Under the pieces are notes generated by a model, which did not search any database, had not been told where the DNA came from, and was given only the letters and a program-made list of their open reading frames with translations. Positions 11,517 through 19,539 of a stretch of 64,000 nt of DNA are shown piece after piece. Origin of the DNA: Euglena gracilis (Eukaryota; Euglenida; Euglenophyceae; Euglenales); contig CP154955.1 of assembly GCA_039621445.1 (NCBI GenBank), positions 19,324,691 to 19,388,690 of the forward strand. The letters are read 5' to 3'. Positions within the stretch are counted from its first letter, which is position 1. The number at the start of each line of letters is the position of its first letter. The position numbers were made by a program, and so were the translations under genes.

Positions 11517-12007
11517 CTGTCATCCCCCGGGCGGCCCACCCTGGCCGATGGGCGGGGGCCGGGGGTTGGCCGCATATCCGCTGCTCTGGGGTTCTGTGTG
11601 CATGGGGAGTTGGGCTGTGCGGCAGTTCTGCAGCCGGCGTGACGGCAGTGGGAACACATTACCAACCCCCCCCCCCCCGCTGGAGCCTCGCACTTAATCG
11701 GGTCTGAATATTGACGGGAATTTGAATGCACAAGGTATCCCGCCTCCCCGAATAATTGTGGGCAGGTCAACGTTCAGGCAATCCCAATCTTCTCTTTCCA
11801 GAAAATATATCAATGCTAAATCTGGGTCCAAGAAAAACCAAATGATACCAATTGAAGGGGACAATGCAACCAGGACCAGAAAATTATTGGCGAGTCATTT
11901 CATTGTTGGGAATTCTAATTTGAATGCAAAATGCAATGTTGTAATGAGCACTTGGCTTAAGGACCTTTGGTTGCATTCGGGGTCAAGGATTGGGAGGGTC
12001 AGGGTAC

Positions 12008-12093
12008 GCCGTCCGGGTTTGAGCCTTGGCGGCCAACTCCAGTTGCAGCCGTGTGGAGTAGTACGACGCGGCAGCAGGGGGCTCCGGGAAGAC
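12008..12093 (-). CDS. Minus-strand exon (unknown)
   Basis: Between CCCAGTAG and GTACCC (minus strand), 86 bases read VFPEPPAAASYYSTRLQLEL and AAKAQTRT. The reading frame is short but the codons are GC-ending and both splice signals are in place. It lies in order between the exons at 11.4 and 12.4 kb. Confidence 0.45.
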
Positions 12094-12179
12094 CTACTGG
12101 GAGGAATGATGCAGGGGCAGCTTCGCATTTAAATGTCTCTCTGGCAAAGTGGAATGGTTCCTGGGGACAGCTGTACAAC

Positions 12180-12395
12180 ACACACCACACACACACACAC
12201 ACACCACCACACAGCACATCACACAGACACGTCACACACACACGCGCAAAGAGCGACAGCGTCACACACACAGCACAGACAACACCTAGCCACCACAAAC
12301 AAATACACACACACACACATATGCACGCACACACACACACACAAAGAGCGGCACACAGCACAGACAACACCTCCCCTCACACACAGGCAACGATA
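12180..12395 (+). repeat. CA-rich degenerate microsatellite
   Basis: Imperfect CACA, CACACG and CAGCACA units with a repeated phrase (AAAGAGCG...CACAGCACAGACAACACC) that occurs twice. Intronic on the minus strand. Confidence 0.75.
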
Positions 12396-12421
12396 CAATG
12401 AGTGCATCGGCTCGGGACGAC

Positions 12422-12622
12422 CTGCAAGAGTCAGAAACACGTCCGCCGGTGGGAAAACGGGGGACCTGCCCTGCCCTGCCGGCCCCTGGCTGAGGCTGCC
12501 GAAGCTGCCGATGACGTCCTGCATGAACCCGCCGAACGACGCGACGAGCCGCTGCACGTCCGCCCGGGAGCGGTTGGACGCGAGGCGGGCGAAGGAGAGG
12601 AGGTCCAGCGTGATGTTGGTGA
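12422..12622 (-). CDS. Minus-strand exon with two N-glycosylation sequons
   Basis: After GCCGTCAG (minus strand) the frame reads TNITLDLLSFARLASNRSRA, DVQRLVASFGGFMQDVIGSF and GSLSQGPAG, and stays open to a donor GTCGTC. NIT and NRS are sequons, consistent with a lumenal or extracellular domain. It is helical and Leu-rich, with no recognised family. Confidence 0.55.
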
Positions 12623-12689
12623 CTGACGGCAGGCCCTCCCCCCCATCCCTGGCTCCGGCCCCGGAGTGATACCCCCCCGGGCAGTTGTC

Positions 12690-12815
12690 GCGCGACAAAT
12701 CGGGCAGCACGGAGGGGGGTGACAATTTCCCGGGGTGACAATTTGGCCGGCACAAAGGGGGGTGACAATTGCCCGGGGGCGTCGATCGCCCGGGGGCGTC
12801 AATTGCCCAACCATG
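12690..12815. repeat. GGGGTGACAATTTCCC repeat, copy 1
   Basis: A string of the phrases GGGGTGACAATT, GGCCGGCACA and GGGGCGTCAATTGCCC. A close second copy lies at 14695-14795. Each is within an intron of the minus-strand gene and is itself internally repetitive. Confidence 0.75.
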
Positions 12816-13279
12816 TAAGCCACATTAAAACCAAATGACCAAGAACACCATCTGAAACGCAAGTGAACGCGTAAAAAGGCAGCTACAGGGCGGTCCTTAA
12901 AGAAATATATATAAAAAAACTCTGCTGTCCCAGCACATTCCATGAAGGAAATCCACACAAAAAATTGACAAGGAAAATTGGCATTTCGACCCGTTTCGGT
13001 GAGAACGGGTCGACATCAAGAAAAAAAACTGATTCCTCGCATTCTTGGACCATCGCCCATCCACCCAAATAATCAAAAAAACGTTGTCTTTCGACCTTTT
13101 AATTTTTGACCCTGTTCATGTCCCAGTCTGGCCCTTGGCTGGCCCTTTGGCCCAAAGGTGGTCCCACCGCCAAACGGGGTGGAGGGGGGATCTCAGTGGT
13201 TTTGATGGTCAGCTCAAAAAAAAAACCCAATAACCTTCTTTGTTGGTCATTGGGGGGGGGGGGGGGTTAACAGCAAAGA

Positions 13280-13412
13280 CAGGGCTGTGGGCAGGATTGT
13301 ATGGGAATCTCGGAGGAGGGGGGGGGGGCTTCCAAAACTAGGGGGACCCCCCCCTAGGACCCCCCCTCCTACCTCTGCGGAGCTTCCCATACAACCCTGG
13401 CTGTGGGGCAAG
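13280..13412. mobile_element. Foldback element with GTATGGGA arms
   Basis: The left arm (AGGATTGTATGGGAATC, CGGAGGAGGGGG) is the reverse complement, with few mismatches, of the right arm (CCCCTCCTACCTC, GAGCTTCCCATACAACCC). The centre is a short CCTAGG-like palindrome between C and G tracts. It resembles a small non-autonomous inverted-repeat element; no transposase is present. Confidence 0.55.
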
Positions 13413-14694
13413 GGGGGAACCATACACCCTCAAAAAACGCGACACGGATAAAACACACAAAAAAAGCAAAAAACGGCAAAAAATGCAAAAAAAACCAAAT
13501 TGCATGTAAAATCCTCCAGGGGCTCCCCAGGATGTGCATTTCTCGAAAAAATTTTTGCTCTGCTAAGGAAAATTTTTCATTTTGAATAAAAATAGCATTT
13601 TGTTGACCAAACAATGCAAAAATGACAAAAAAAATAACAAAAAATTTTGGCCTCGGGGAAAATCATGGCCAAAATGAGAATTTTTTAATAATCAAAAAAA
13701 TCTTCAGAAAAATACAAAAATCGCCAGGAAAAAAAAACACAAAAACACACACAAAAAACACCTGGTTCTCGCATTTCTGTGCATTCTTGAGCAATTTCTC
13801 TTATACGAATGTGCCAGCCCCCCCCCCAGGCATGACTGTTGCTGTCTAAATGCAGTTCTCCTTCCGATTGCGGGGTTCTCATACTAATAATAAGAATGAG
13901 AATAAGAATAAAATTATCAGAATGATGCATTTCAGTCACATCACTCTGGCCTCTGATTTGGGAATTGGTGGGAGACTGGGAGACCTTGTGTGTAACCTCT
14001 CCGAATTCTACCACCTATCCTCGGAAATGAGGCCCCATGACCTCAATATCCCTCAAAATTTGCCACTGTGGGAAATTCTGCCAGGTTGTTGTTTTTTTTT
14101 GCTAGTTGTCCGATGCGACATTCAAAAAAGATAGGTTTTCTTTAAAAAAAATAATGGATCAAATGCTGTGTGAAATGCAAAATTACTAAATCACCAAATT
14201 ACTAAATTGATAAATTTTGAAGACCCCAGGAACATTCTCCATGCCATTCTGTTGGACCACACCTGGCACTGCCTTCACCACATCGGAACAAAAATTTCAC
14301 CGTCCAGTCTTCCATTTTTCTTCTCATTCACGTCAAAATTTGCCGTAAAATTTACCACTGGGGACACTGGCAAAGAAAAGAGGGCTTCAGAGGGAAATAA
14401 ATAGACAAGGGGCAGCATGTTTGGGACAAGGACTGAAATGTTTCCCATCGTGTGCAAAATATTCACGGACAGGAGGCAGAAAAAAAGGGACAAATAAAAT
14501 TATTGACCAAAAAAGTTTCACCAATCTTTTGAGGCAATTTTAGCATTTTTCGGGTCGATTGGTGAGAATCCAAAAGAGCTTGTTTGCATGGGGGTTCTTA
14601 TTTTGAAAGCTTAGAACGTTTAGTCAATCCCCTCCAACACAGGGTTGCGAGTCATGTCGGCGAAAATAAAATTCACAGACATCTTCTGTGCGGG

Positions 14695-14795
14695 GGGGGG
14701 GGGTGACAAATTGGGCAGTACGGAGGGGGGTGACAATTTCCCGGGGTGACAAATTGGCCGGCACAGCCAGGGGCGTCAATTGCCCAGGGGGGGGG
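14695..14795. repeat. GGGGTGACAATTTCCC repeat, copy 2
   Basis: Nearly the same series of phrases as 12690-12815, in the same orientation. Confidence 0.75.
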
Positions 14796-15055
14796 GGGCG
14801 GGTAGCGGAGGCCCTCCACACGGTCCGGATTGCTAGAGAGCCCCCCCCCAAACCCCACTCCCCAGTGGGATGGGGTGGACGGAAGGGTCATCCATCAACT
14901 CGGGATCAAGCACTTCATTTCCTCCCACGCCCAAACCCAACACCAGGGGGTCGGGGCTGGGGTCGGACTGGGGATGAATGAGTCAATGTTGGGACCCCAC
15001 AGCCCGGAGGGAATTGCTCTGGGGGCACTGGCACCACCGCCCTGTGACTGCCCTG

Positions 15056-15418
15056 CGACAGACAGTGACACGCTGTCTGTCACAGACAGAGTGACAGACT
15101 GTCACTCTGTCACTGACACAGAGTGACAGTGTCACTCTGTCACTCTGACAGAGTGACAGAGTCACTCTGTCACTCTGACAGAGTGACAGAGTCACTCTGT
15201 CAGAGTGACTCCGACAGACACTCTGACAGAGTCTGTCAGAGTGACTCTGTCAGAGTGAGTCTGTCAGAGTCACTCTGACAGAGTCTGTCAGAGTGACTCT
15301 GACAGAGTCTGTCAGAGTGACTCTGACAGACACTCTGACAGAGTCTGTCAGAGTGACTCTGACAGAGTCACTGTGACAGAGTCTGTCAGAGTGTCAGACT
15401 CTGCCACTCTGACAGAAT
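15056..15418. repeat. Self-complementary GACAGAGTGAC satellite
   Basis: About 360 bases made only of CTCTGTCA / TGACAGAG and GTGACTCTGACAGA units in both orientations. Because the unit is the reverse complement of its neighbour, the tract can form many alternative hairpins. It lies directly 3' of a minus-strand exon's intron side. Confidence 0.9.
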
Positions 15419-15479
15419 GGCAGAGCCTGATGGGACTCTGCCATTGGGCGTCCCCCCAGGGGCGGCGGCAAACGGACAC

Positions 15480-15679
15480 AGGAAGGGGCCGCCTGGGCTG
15501 GCCGGCGGTTTGCTGGAGGCGGCGGGCGCTGGCGTTGTACTCCGCCGCGATGACGTGGGCCACGACGACGGAGGAGTCCCCCACCAGGTCCCGCACCAGC
15601 GCCCCGAAGTGGCCCACCGCGTCCCCGGCACCCCGCCGCGGCCCCTCCGCGGTCCCGCTGTGCCGGTGGACACGGACCG
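15480..15679 (-). CDS. Minus-strand exon (GHFGALVRDLVG)
   Basis: A canonical acceptor (TTTTTTGCAG) and donor GTGTCC bound it on the minus strand. The frame reads VGHFGALVRDLVGDSSVVVA, HVIAAEYNASARRLQQTAG. The sequon NAS and the Val-rich strand suggest a lumenal domain. The family is not recognised. Confidence 0.55.
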
Positions 15680-15837
15680 CTGCAAAAAAAGCACTTCAAA
15701 AAACACACAACCAACCGTTTCAATCTTGTCCAAGTTGTGCGCAATTTATATGCATCGTTTTGAGACTTTGGGGAAACTCTTGCTGCAAATACTTAGCCAC
15801 TCCTCGCCACCTCATGCACCCACTCGGACACGCCCAC

Positions 15838-15923
15838 AGGCCGGGACTATCCGGTCCACTTCCCCAGCGAAGGGGTGGACCTGGGCGACCTCGCTGAACT
15901 CCGTCGCCATGGTCGTCAAGCGG
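15838..15923 (-). CDS. Minus-strand exon (TEFSEVAQVHPFAG)
   Basis: Between CCCCCAG and GTGGGC on the minus strand it reads LTTMATEFSEVAQVHPFAGE and VDRIVPAC. GC-ending codons and both splice signals support it. It sits in order between the exons at 15.5 and 16.1 kb. Confidence 0.5.
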
Positions 15924-16117
15924 CTGGGGGCAGACCGGGGGGTGAACCGCCATTCGACAACAACGCCATCCACCCATCGACGCTACGCCTTCCCGTCCGC
16001 CCGGGTATCCCCAACCCACGAGGACGGGGAGGTGGGTGGGGGTAGTGTGTTGGGGGGGGGGGGTAGTGTGGCCCGGGGTGGCAGGGGCCGGCGGCCTGGG
16101 GGTAGGAGGTGGCGTAC

Positions 16118-16224
16118 GTGGTGCCGAGGGAGGCGATGGAGCCGAGGATGACGGACAGCCCCAGGACGACGAAGAAGATGAGGGAGAGGCGCATGGCGGG
16201 GGAGGCGGGGGAGGGCGGGGGAGA
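16118..16224 (-). CDS. Minus-strand exon with signal-peptide-like hydrophobic helix
   Basis: After CGTCGCAG (minus strand) a Pro/Ser lead is followed by MRLSLIFFVVLGLSVILGSI and ASLGTT, with donor GTACGC. The Met-Arg start and uninterrupted hydrophobic core make a good signal peptide or membrane helix. The Met at 16194 could be the translation start of the secreted protein encoded by the exons at 10.4-15.9 kb. The upstream exons would then belong to another gene. Alternatively it is an internal transmembrane exon of a larger protein. Confidence 0.55.
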
Positions 16225-16259
16225 CTGCGACGGAAGGGAGGGGCAGGGCTGTGTGAGAA

Positions 16260-16700
16260 AGCCTGGTGGGGGGGGTGGGTCGACCCCCCCCATCATGGCA
16301 CCCGCTTGAAGAAAATTCCTTTTCGTCGCCAAATGCGCCAAAAAAATTTGACTTAAAAATTGGCACACCCGGAAACACGAAGGCGGGGGGGATCAACCCC
16401 CCACCCATCACCCACAGGGTTGCGGGGATTCCCACACAGTCCTGGGGATGGGCCGCAAACCATCAGTGACCCACACGAGTTAGGTATTTACCTCAATAAC
16501 TGTCTCCGGGGTTTGGCAGAAGGGCATGGGGGGGGGGGGCTACACCAGAGGTGGGGGGGAGAGGGGTCGACTTCACACCCAACCAGCATAGTACTTTACA
16601 AGGGAAAATTCTTTTGGCGTCGAAGGTGCTGAAGGAGAATTTATGACCAAAAAAATAGGGCCCCCCGGGAAAGGTACCGGGGTCGCCCCCCACCACCCCT
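16260..16700. repeat. G/C-tract elements containing GTCGACCCCCC
   Basis: Two adjoining units, 16262-16400 and 16530-16700, each start with a G tract and GTCGACC, contain AGGGAAAATTC or GAAAATTCC-TTTT and a short CGTCGCC or GGCGTCG core, and end with a C tract. Related units lie at 54945-55110 and 58680-58860. Confidence 0.5.
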
Positions 16701-16952
16701 GGTATTGGGTCGACTGCCAGGGGTAGGGAGGGGGCAAGACTCAACAGAATTTTACAGAAGGAGTCCTGCATCCCAATTAATACAAGGGATGGCAAGTTGG
16801 AGGTGGAGGGGAAGAAAAGGGGAGGAACCAAACGGGCCCAATAGTGACGGACCCCTGCAGGTGCTGGGGGAAAAAAGCTGCAATGCCGGAAGGAGGGTCA
16901 ATGTGAGCGAAATCTTGCGATCACTGCCCTGCGAAAAAAACGAATGGTTCAC

Positions 16953-17012
16953 CTGCAGCCGCACTACCGACTGCCGCAAACAAAATCGTTGTGAGGGCAG
17001 GCGCCCATCGTC
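16953..17012 (-). CDS. Small minus-strand exon, frame uncertain
   Basis: Sixty bases between CTCCCAG and GTGAAC (minus strand). One frame reads DDGRLPSQRFCLRQSVVRLQ, another reads WAPALTTILFAAVGSAAAG, which would be a membrane helix. Both are open, so the choice depends on the neighbouring exon phase. A length of exactly 20 codons and good splice signals make an exon likely. Confidence 0.35.
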
Positions 17013-17444
17013 CTGGGAGACGGACAACGGTGTGGGCAGCAATTGTGGCGGTGGCGTAGGGTGGGGTAGGGATCTGAGAGGGGGGGGGGGCGCTGTCAAC
17101 GGTCGACCCCCATATTGGCGTGCTGCAGGAACGTCTGCAGCCCCTGGGAGTGGGGGGGGGGGGCTGCCCCTCTGAAGCAGGGAGGGCGAAGGCAACAGGG
17201 AGGAGGGCTGACTTCGGCTGTTCCACGTGGGAATCTTAATGCACTGATGTGCGTTGGACACAACAGGTGTAAGTAAAAGGCCTTGTGGAAATGAATGTAA
17301 GTCTGGATGCTGCCCCCCATCAAAATGGTCGGACTCCCCACTCCCTCTGTGGGAGTGAGGAGGACGGACTCCCTCTGCGGCCTCTTGAAAATCGAAATTC
17401 CAGAGAATTTCCCAACACCCAATGGTGCATGCACTGAGGGGGGG

Positions 17445-17654
17445 GGGCTGGTCCGCTTCCACAGGATCTGTGCACGCTTTGGGGTCCGGGGCAGGGCTGA
17501 CTCCATGGAGACTGGTCGCGGTCTGGACGCGGAATTCCCGGTCGCACAGCGCCACGAACCACCACACAAGCCCCGCCGCCAGCACCACCAGCAAGGCGTC
17601 GAACTTCAGGTACCAGAGGAAGTCCTCGCGGACCGCTTTGGGTGGGCAGCGCAT
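17445..17654 (-). CDS. Minus-strand membrane exon (single helix)
   Basis: From the ATG at 17654 the frame reads MRCPPKAVREDFLWYLKFDA, then the helix LLVVLAAGLVWWFVALC and DREFRVQTATSLHGV. A basic lead before one hydrophobic helix of about 18 residues fits a signal anchor. The Met is a possible start; the frame is also open upstream into a repeat. The 3' limit is uncertain because no single GT stands out; the frame stays coding-like to a Cys-containing phrase KACTDPVEAD near 17450. Confidence 0.5.
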
Positions 17655-17673
17655 CCGGAAAGTCACCACCAGA

Positions 17674-17960
17674 GGTTTTTTTGGGACCCGGGGGAGTCCA
17701 GACCCACCCACACACCCCCTGTGGAGGGGGGACGGACCCAGGGGGGGGGGGGGGGGGCTCGGGGGGACTCACTTTTGGGGGTCAATTTTAGGGTCCAAAC
17801 AAAATAACCGAAAATAAAAGAAAAACCCGCCTTTGGCAGGGTACCCACCCAGCCCGACCCCCCGGCACCTCGGGGGGGGAGGGGGGGGTTGGCCGGGACC
17901 CACCCACCCCCCGCCCTCCCCCGAGTCACGTCACAAAGCTTAAAAAATCTCTGGTCACCA
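17674..17960. repeat. GGGTCC...CACCCACC element, copy at 17.7 kb
   Basis: It begins GTTTTTTTGGGACC and ends with GTCACAAAGCTTAAAAAAT-like sequence. Inside are a G tract followed by CTCGGGGGGAC, the phrase GGGGGTCAATTT, and CCCGACC/CCGGGACC with CACCCACC. The same order of phrases is found at 58270-58535, and shorter relatives at 34940-35130 and 35350-35630. Confidence 0.6.
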
Positions 17961-18495
17961 CCCAGTCGCCCCTGCAGAGGAAGAGACAGACCAGACTGAC
18001 CTGTCAGGCGCGTACGCCTGTGTTTACCTGGTGGGGCATGCAGGTCCCCACCTTTTTGGGCGAGAATCGGACAGTCTATGGCGAAAAGCGAAGGAAGGTA
18101 CACGGCAAAGGTATTGGACAGGCGTGGAGATGGGGTGGTGGACCAGACAGAGAGGAGACATGGATTGGGGCCATTGCGCGTGCAAATTTTTGGCACAAAG
18201 GTGGGCGAACCCAAACACCCCTCCCCTAAAACTAGTATCCCCTCCCTGGATTTACGTCCAGCGTTTGAAGCACAACAAACAAGCTCCTCGAAAGCCTGAA
18301 AACATGAGTGGGTAAACCCTCCCCCCCAAAAAATTCCCCCCCTTGGGCAGGGACTTCGGGTGAAAAAAATAATAACGCAGGGGGTAGTATTTGGGCGGGG
18401 TGTCAAGTTGAAACCGACTCCACCCGAGTTCTCAGCCGAGGGTCCAGACAGTGGTCCAGTTCCTTGCGAGACGGGGGGTGGCAGCGCTATGCCAC

Positions 18496-18563
18496 AAGCT
18501 TTGCCTTCGGCCCAACCGCCAGCACGGCCAGCTTTGCCGCCTCCCCCAGCAGGGCGGCGAGGC
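18496..18563 (-). CDS. Small minus-strand exon (LGEAAKLAVLAVG)
   Basis: After CTCTGCAG (minus strand) the frame reads LAALLGEAAKLAVLAVGPKA and is followed by a GTGGCA donor. The Ala/Leu-rich helix may be membrane-embedded. Other frames are open, so the call is tentative. Confidence 0.35.
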
Positions 18564-18792
18564 CTGCAGAGGGACGCCTCCCCAGCTCTGGGGAGGCAAC
18601 CCCTCCCACGCCCATGCCCAAAGCCCACAACCCAGGGTCGACATACGGGCAGGTGAGGGCCCACAGAGGGGCAGGTAGCACCCTCCTGGGAAACCCTCCC
18701 TCCAACTAATACCCTCCCCCTTGGAGTCCAACTTCAACCGGAAAAAAAATGATTATATCCCCAAATGTCCCCGTTCCTGTCGCGAAAGAATA

Positions 18793-18885
18793 ATAAAAAA
18801 AAAAACAAAAAAAAAAAAAAAAAGAAAAAAAAAAACAAAAAAAAAACAAAAAAAAAACAAAAAAAAAAAAAAAAAAAAAAAAAAG
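18793..18885 (+). repeat. Poly-A tract with single C or G interruptions
   Basis: About 90 bases, nearly all A. It could be the tail of a retrotransposed insert, but no upstream element was recognised. Confidence 0.85.
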
Positions 18886-19150
18886 CGAAAAAGTTCAAAA
18901 ATAACCAAAAGGGGCGGGCGGGACTTCGGGCGAAGAAAAAAAAATACCCCAGGGGGGTATTATTTGGGAGGGGAGTTTATCAAACCCTGCCACAAGTGCA
19001 AATGGCCCCAAATGCACCTACAGACAAACACAAACCGAAACAATTGTGCACAGAAGAAATTGCTGCCACAAAAGCTTTCATAGCTGGCAATCACCCCTGA
19101 AATGGTTTGCTTTCTCATTTGGCCGGAGTGGGGCCACACAGAAGGCACAC

Positions 19151-19260
19151 AGGAGGAAAGCCTGCCGCATGACGGGGAACGACACGAAATGGAGGACGAG
19201 GAATAACACGAAGAGGAACGTCGGAAGGGGAATGTTGTCATACAGCCAGAAATTGACGCG
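19151..19260 (-). CDS. Minus-strand exon with membrane helix (FWLYDNIPLP)
   Basis: After ACAGGACAG (minus strand) the frame reads RVNFWLYDNIPLPTFLFVLF, LVLHFVSFPVMRQAFLL, and stays open to about 19078. The hydrophobic run of about 20 residues is a transmembrane helix, probably followed by a second. A donor GTGTGC lies at 19149-19150. The family is not recognised. Confidence 0.5.
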
Positions 19261-19416
19261 CTGTCCTGTCGGAGCAAACACAGAAAATGCGAATGTGGAC
19301 AAACACACACACACACACACGTCGAGATGAATTGCAAAATGGGGGAATTGGTTTTTATGCCCAAAGTTGGGGCTGGGTGCCCATTTTGACCCATTTTCAA
19401 CCCAATTTACAATTAC

Positions 19417-19538
19417 TTTGTCCACAACGGCAAAAGAAAGGGAAACAGGCTCAAAGAGAAAATTCAAGGTCGGAAAAAGGCTGCTGGCCAGCTCCAGCTG
19501 CTTAGGCAGTGCATCTCGCACGAGAGTTCTTCTTCTTT
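19417..19538 (-). CDS. Minus-strand exon (LPKQLELASSLFP)
   Basis: The frame reads RTLVRDALPKQLELASSLFP, TLNFLFEPVSLSFAVVDK and stops at a clear donor GTAATT after Lys. Hydrophobic and aromatic residues suggest a membrane-proximal segment. It lies in order upstream of the exon at 19.15-19.26 kb. The acceptor is one of two AGs near 19538. Confidence 0.5.
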
Positions 19539-19539
19539 G

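Noticed and set aside
15394-16435. Several overlapping Gly/Pro/Arg-rich frames on both strands
   Set aside because: GC-rich shadow frames of the minus-strand exons at 15.5, 15.8 and 16.1 kb.
18721-19100. Lys-rich open frame
   Set aside because: Translation of a poly-A tract.
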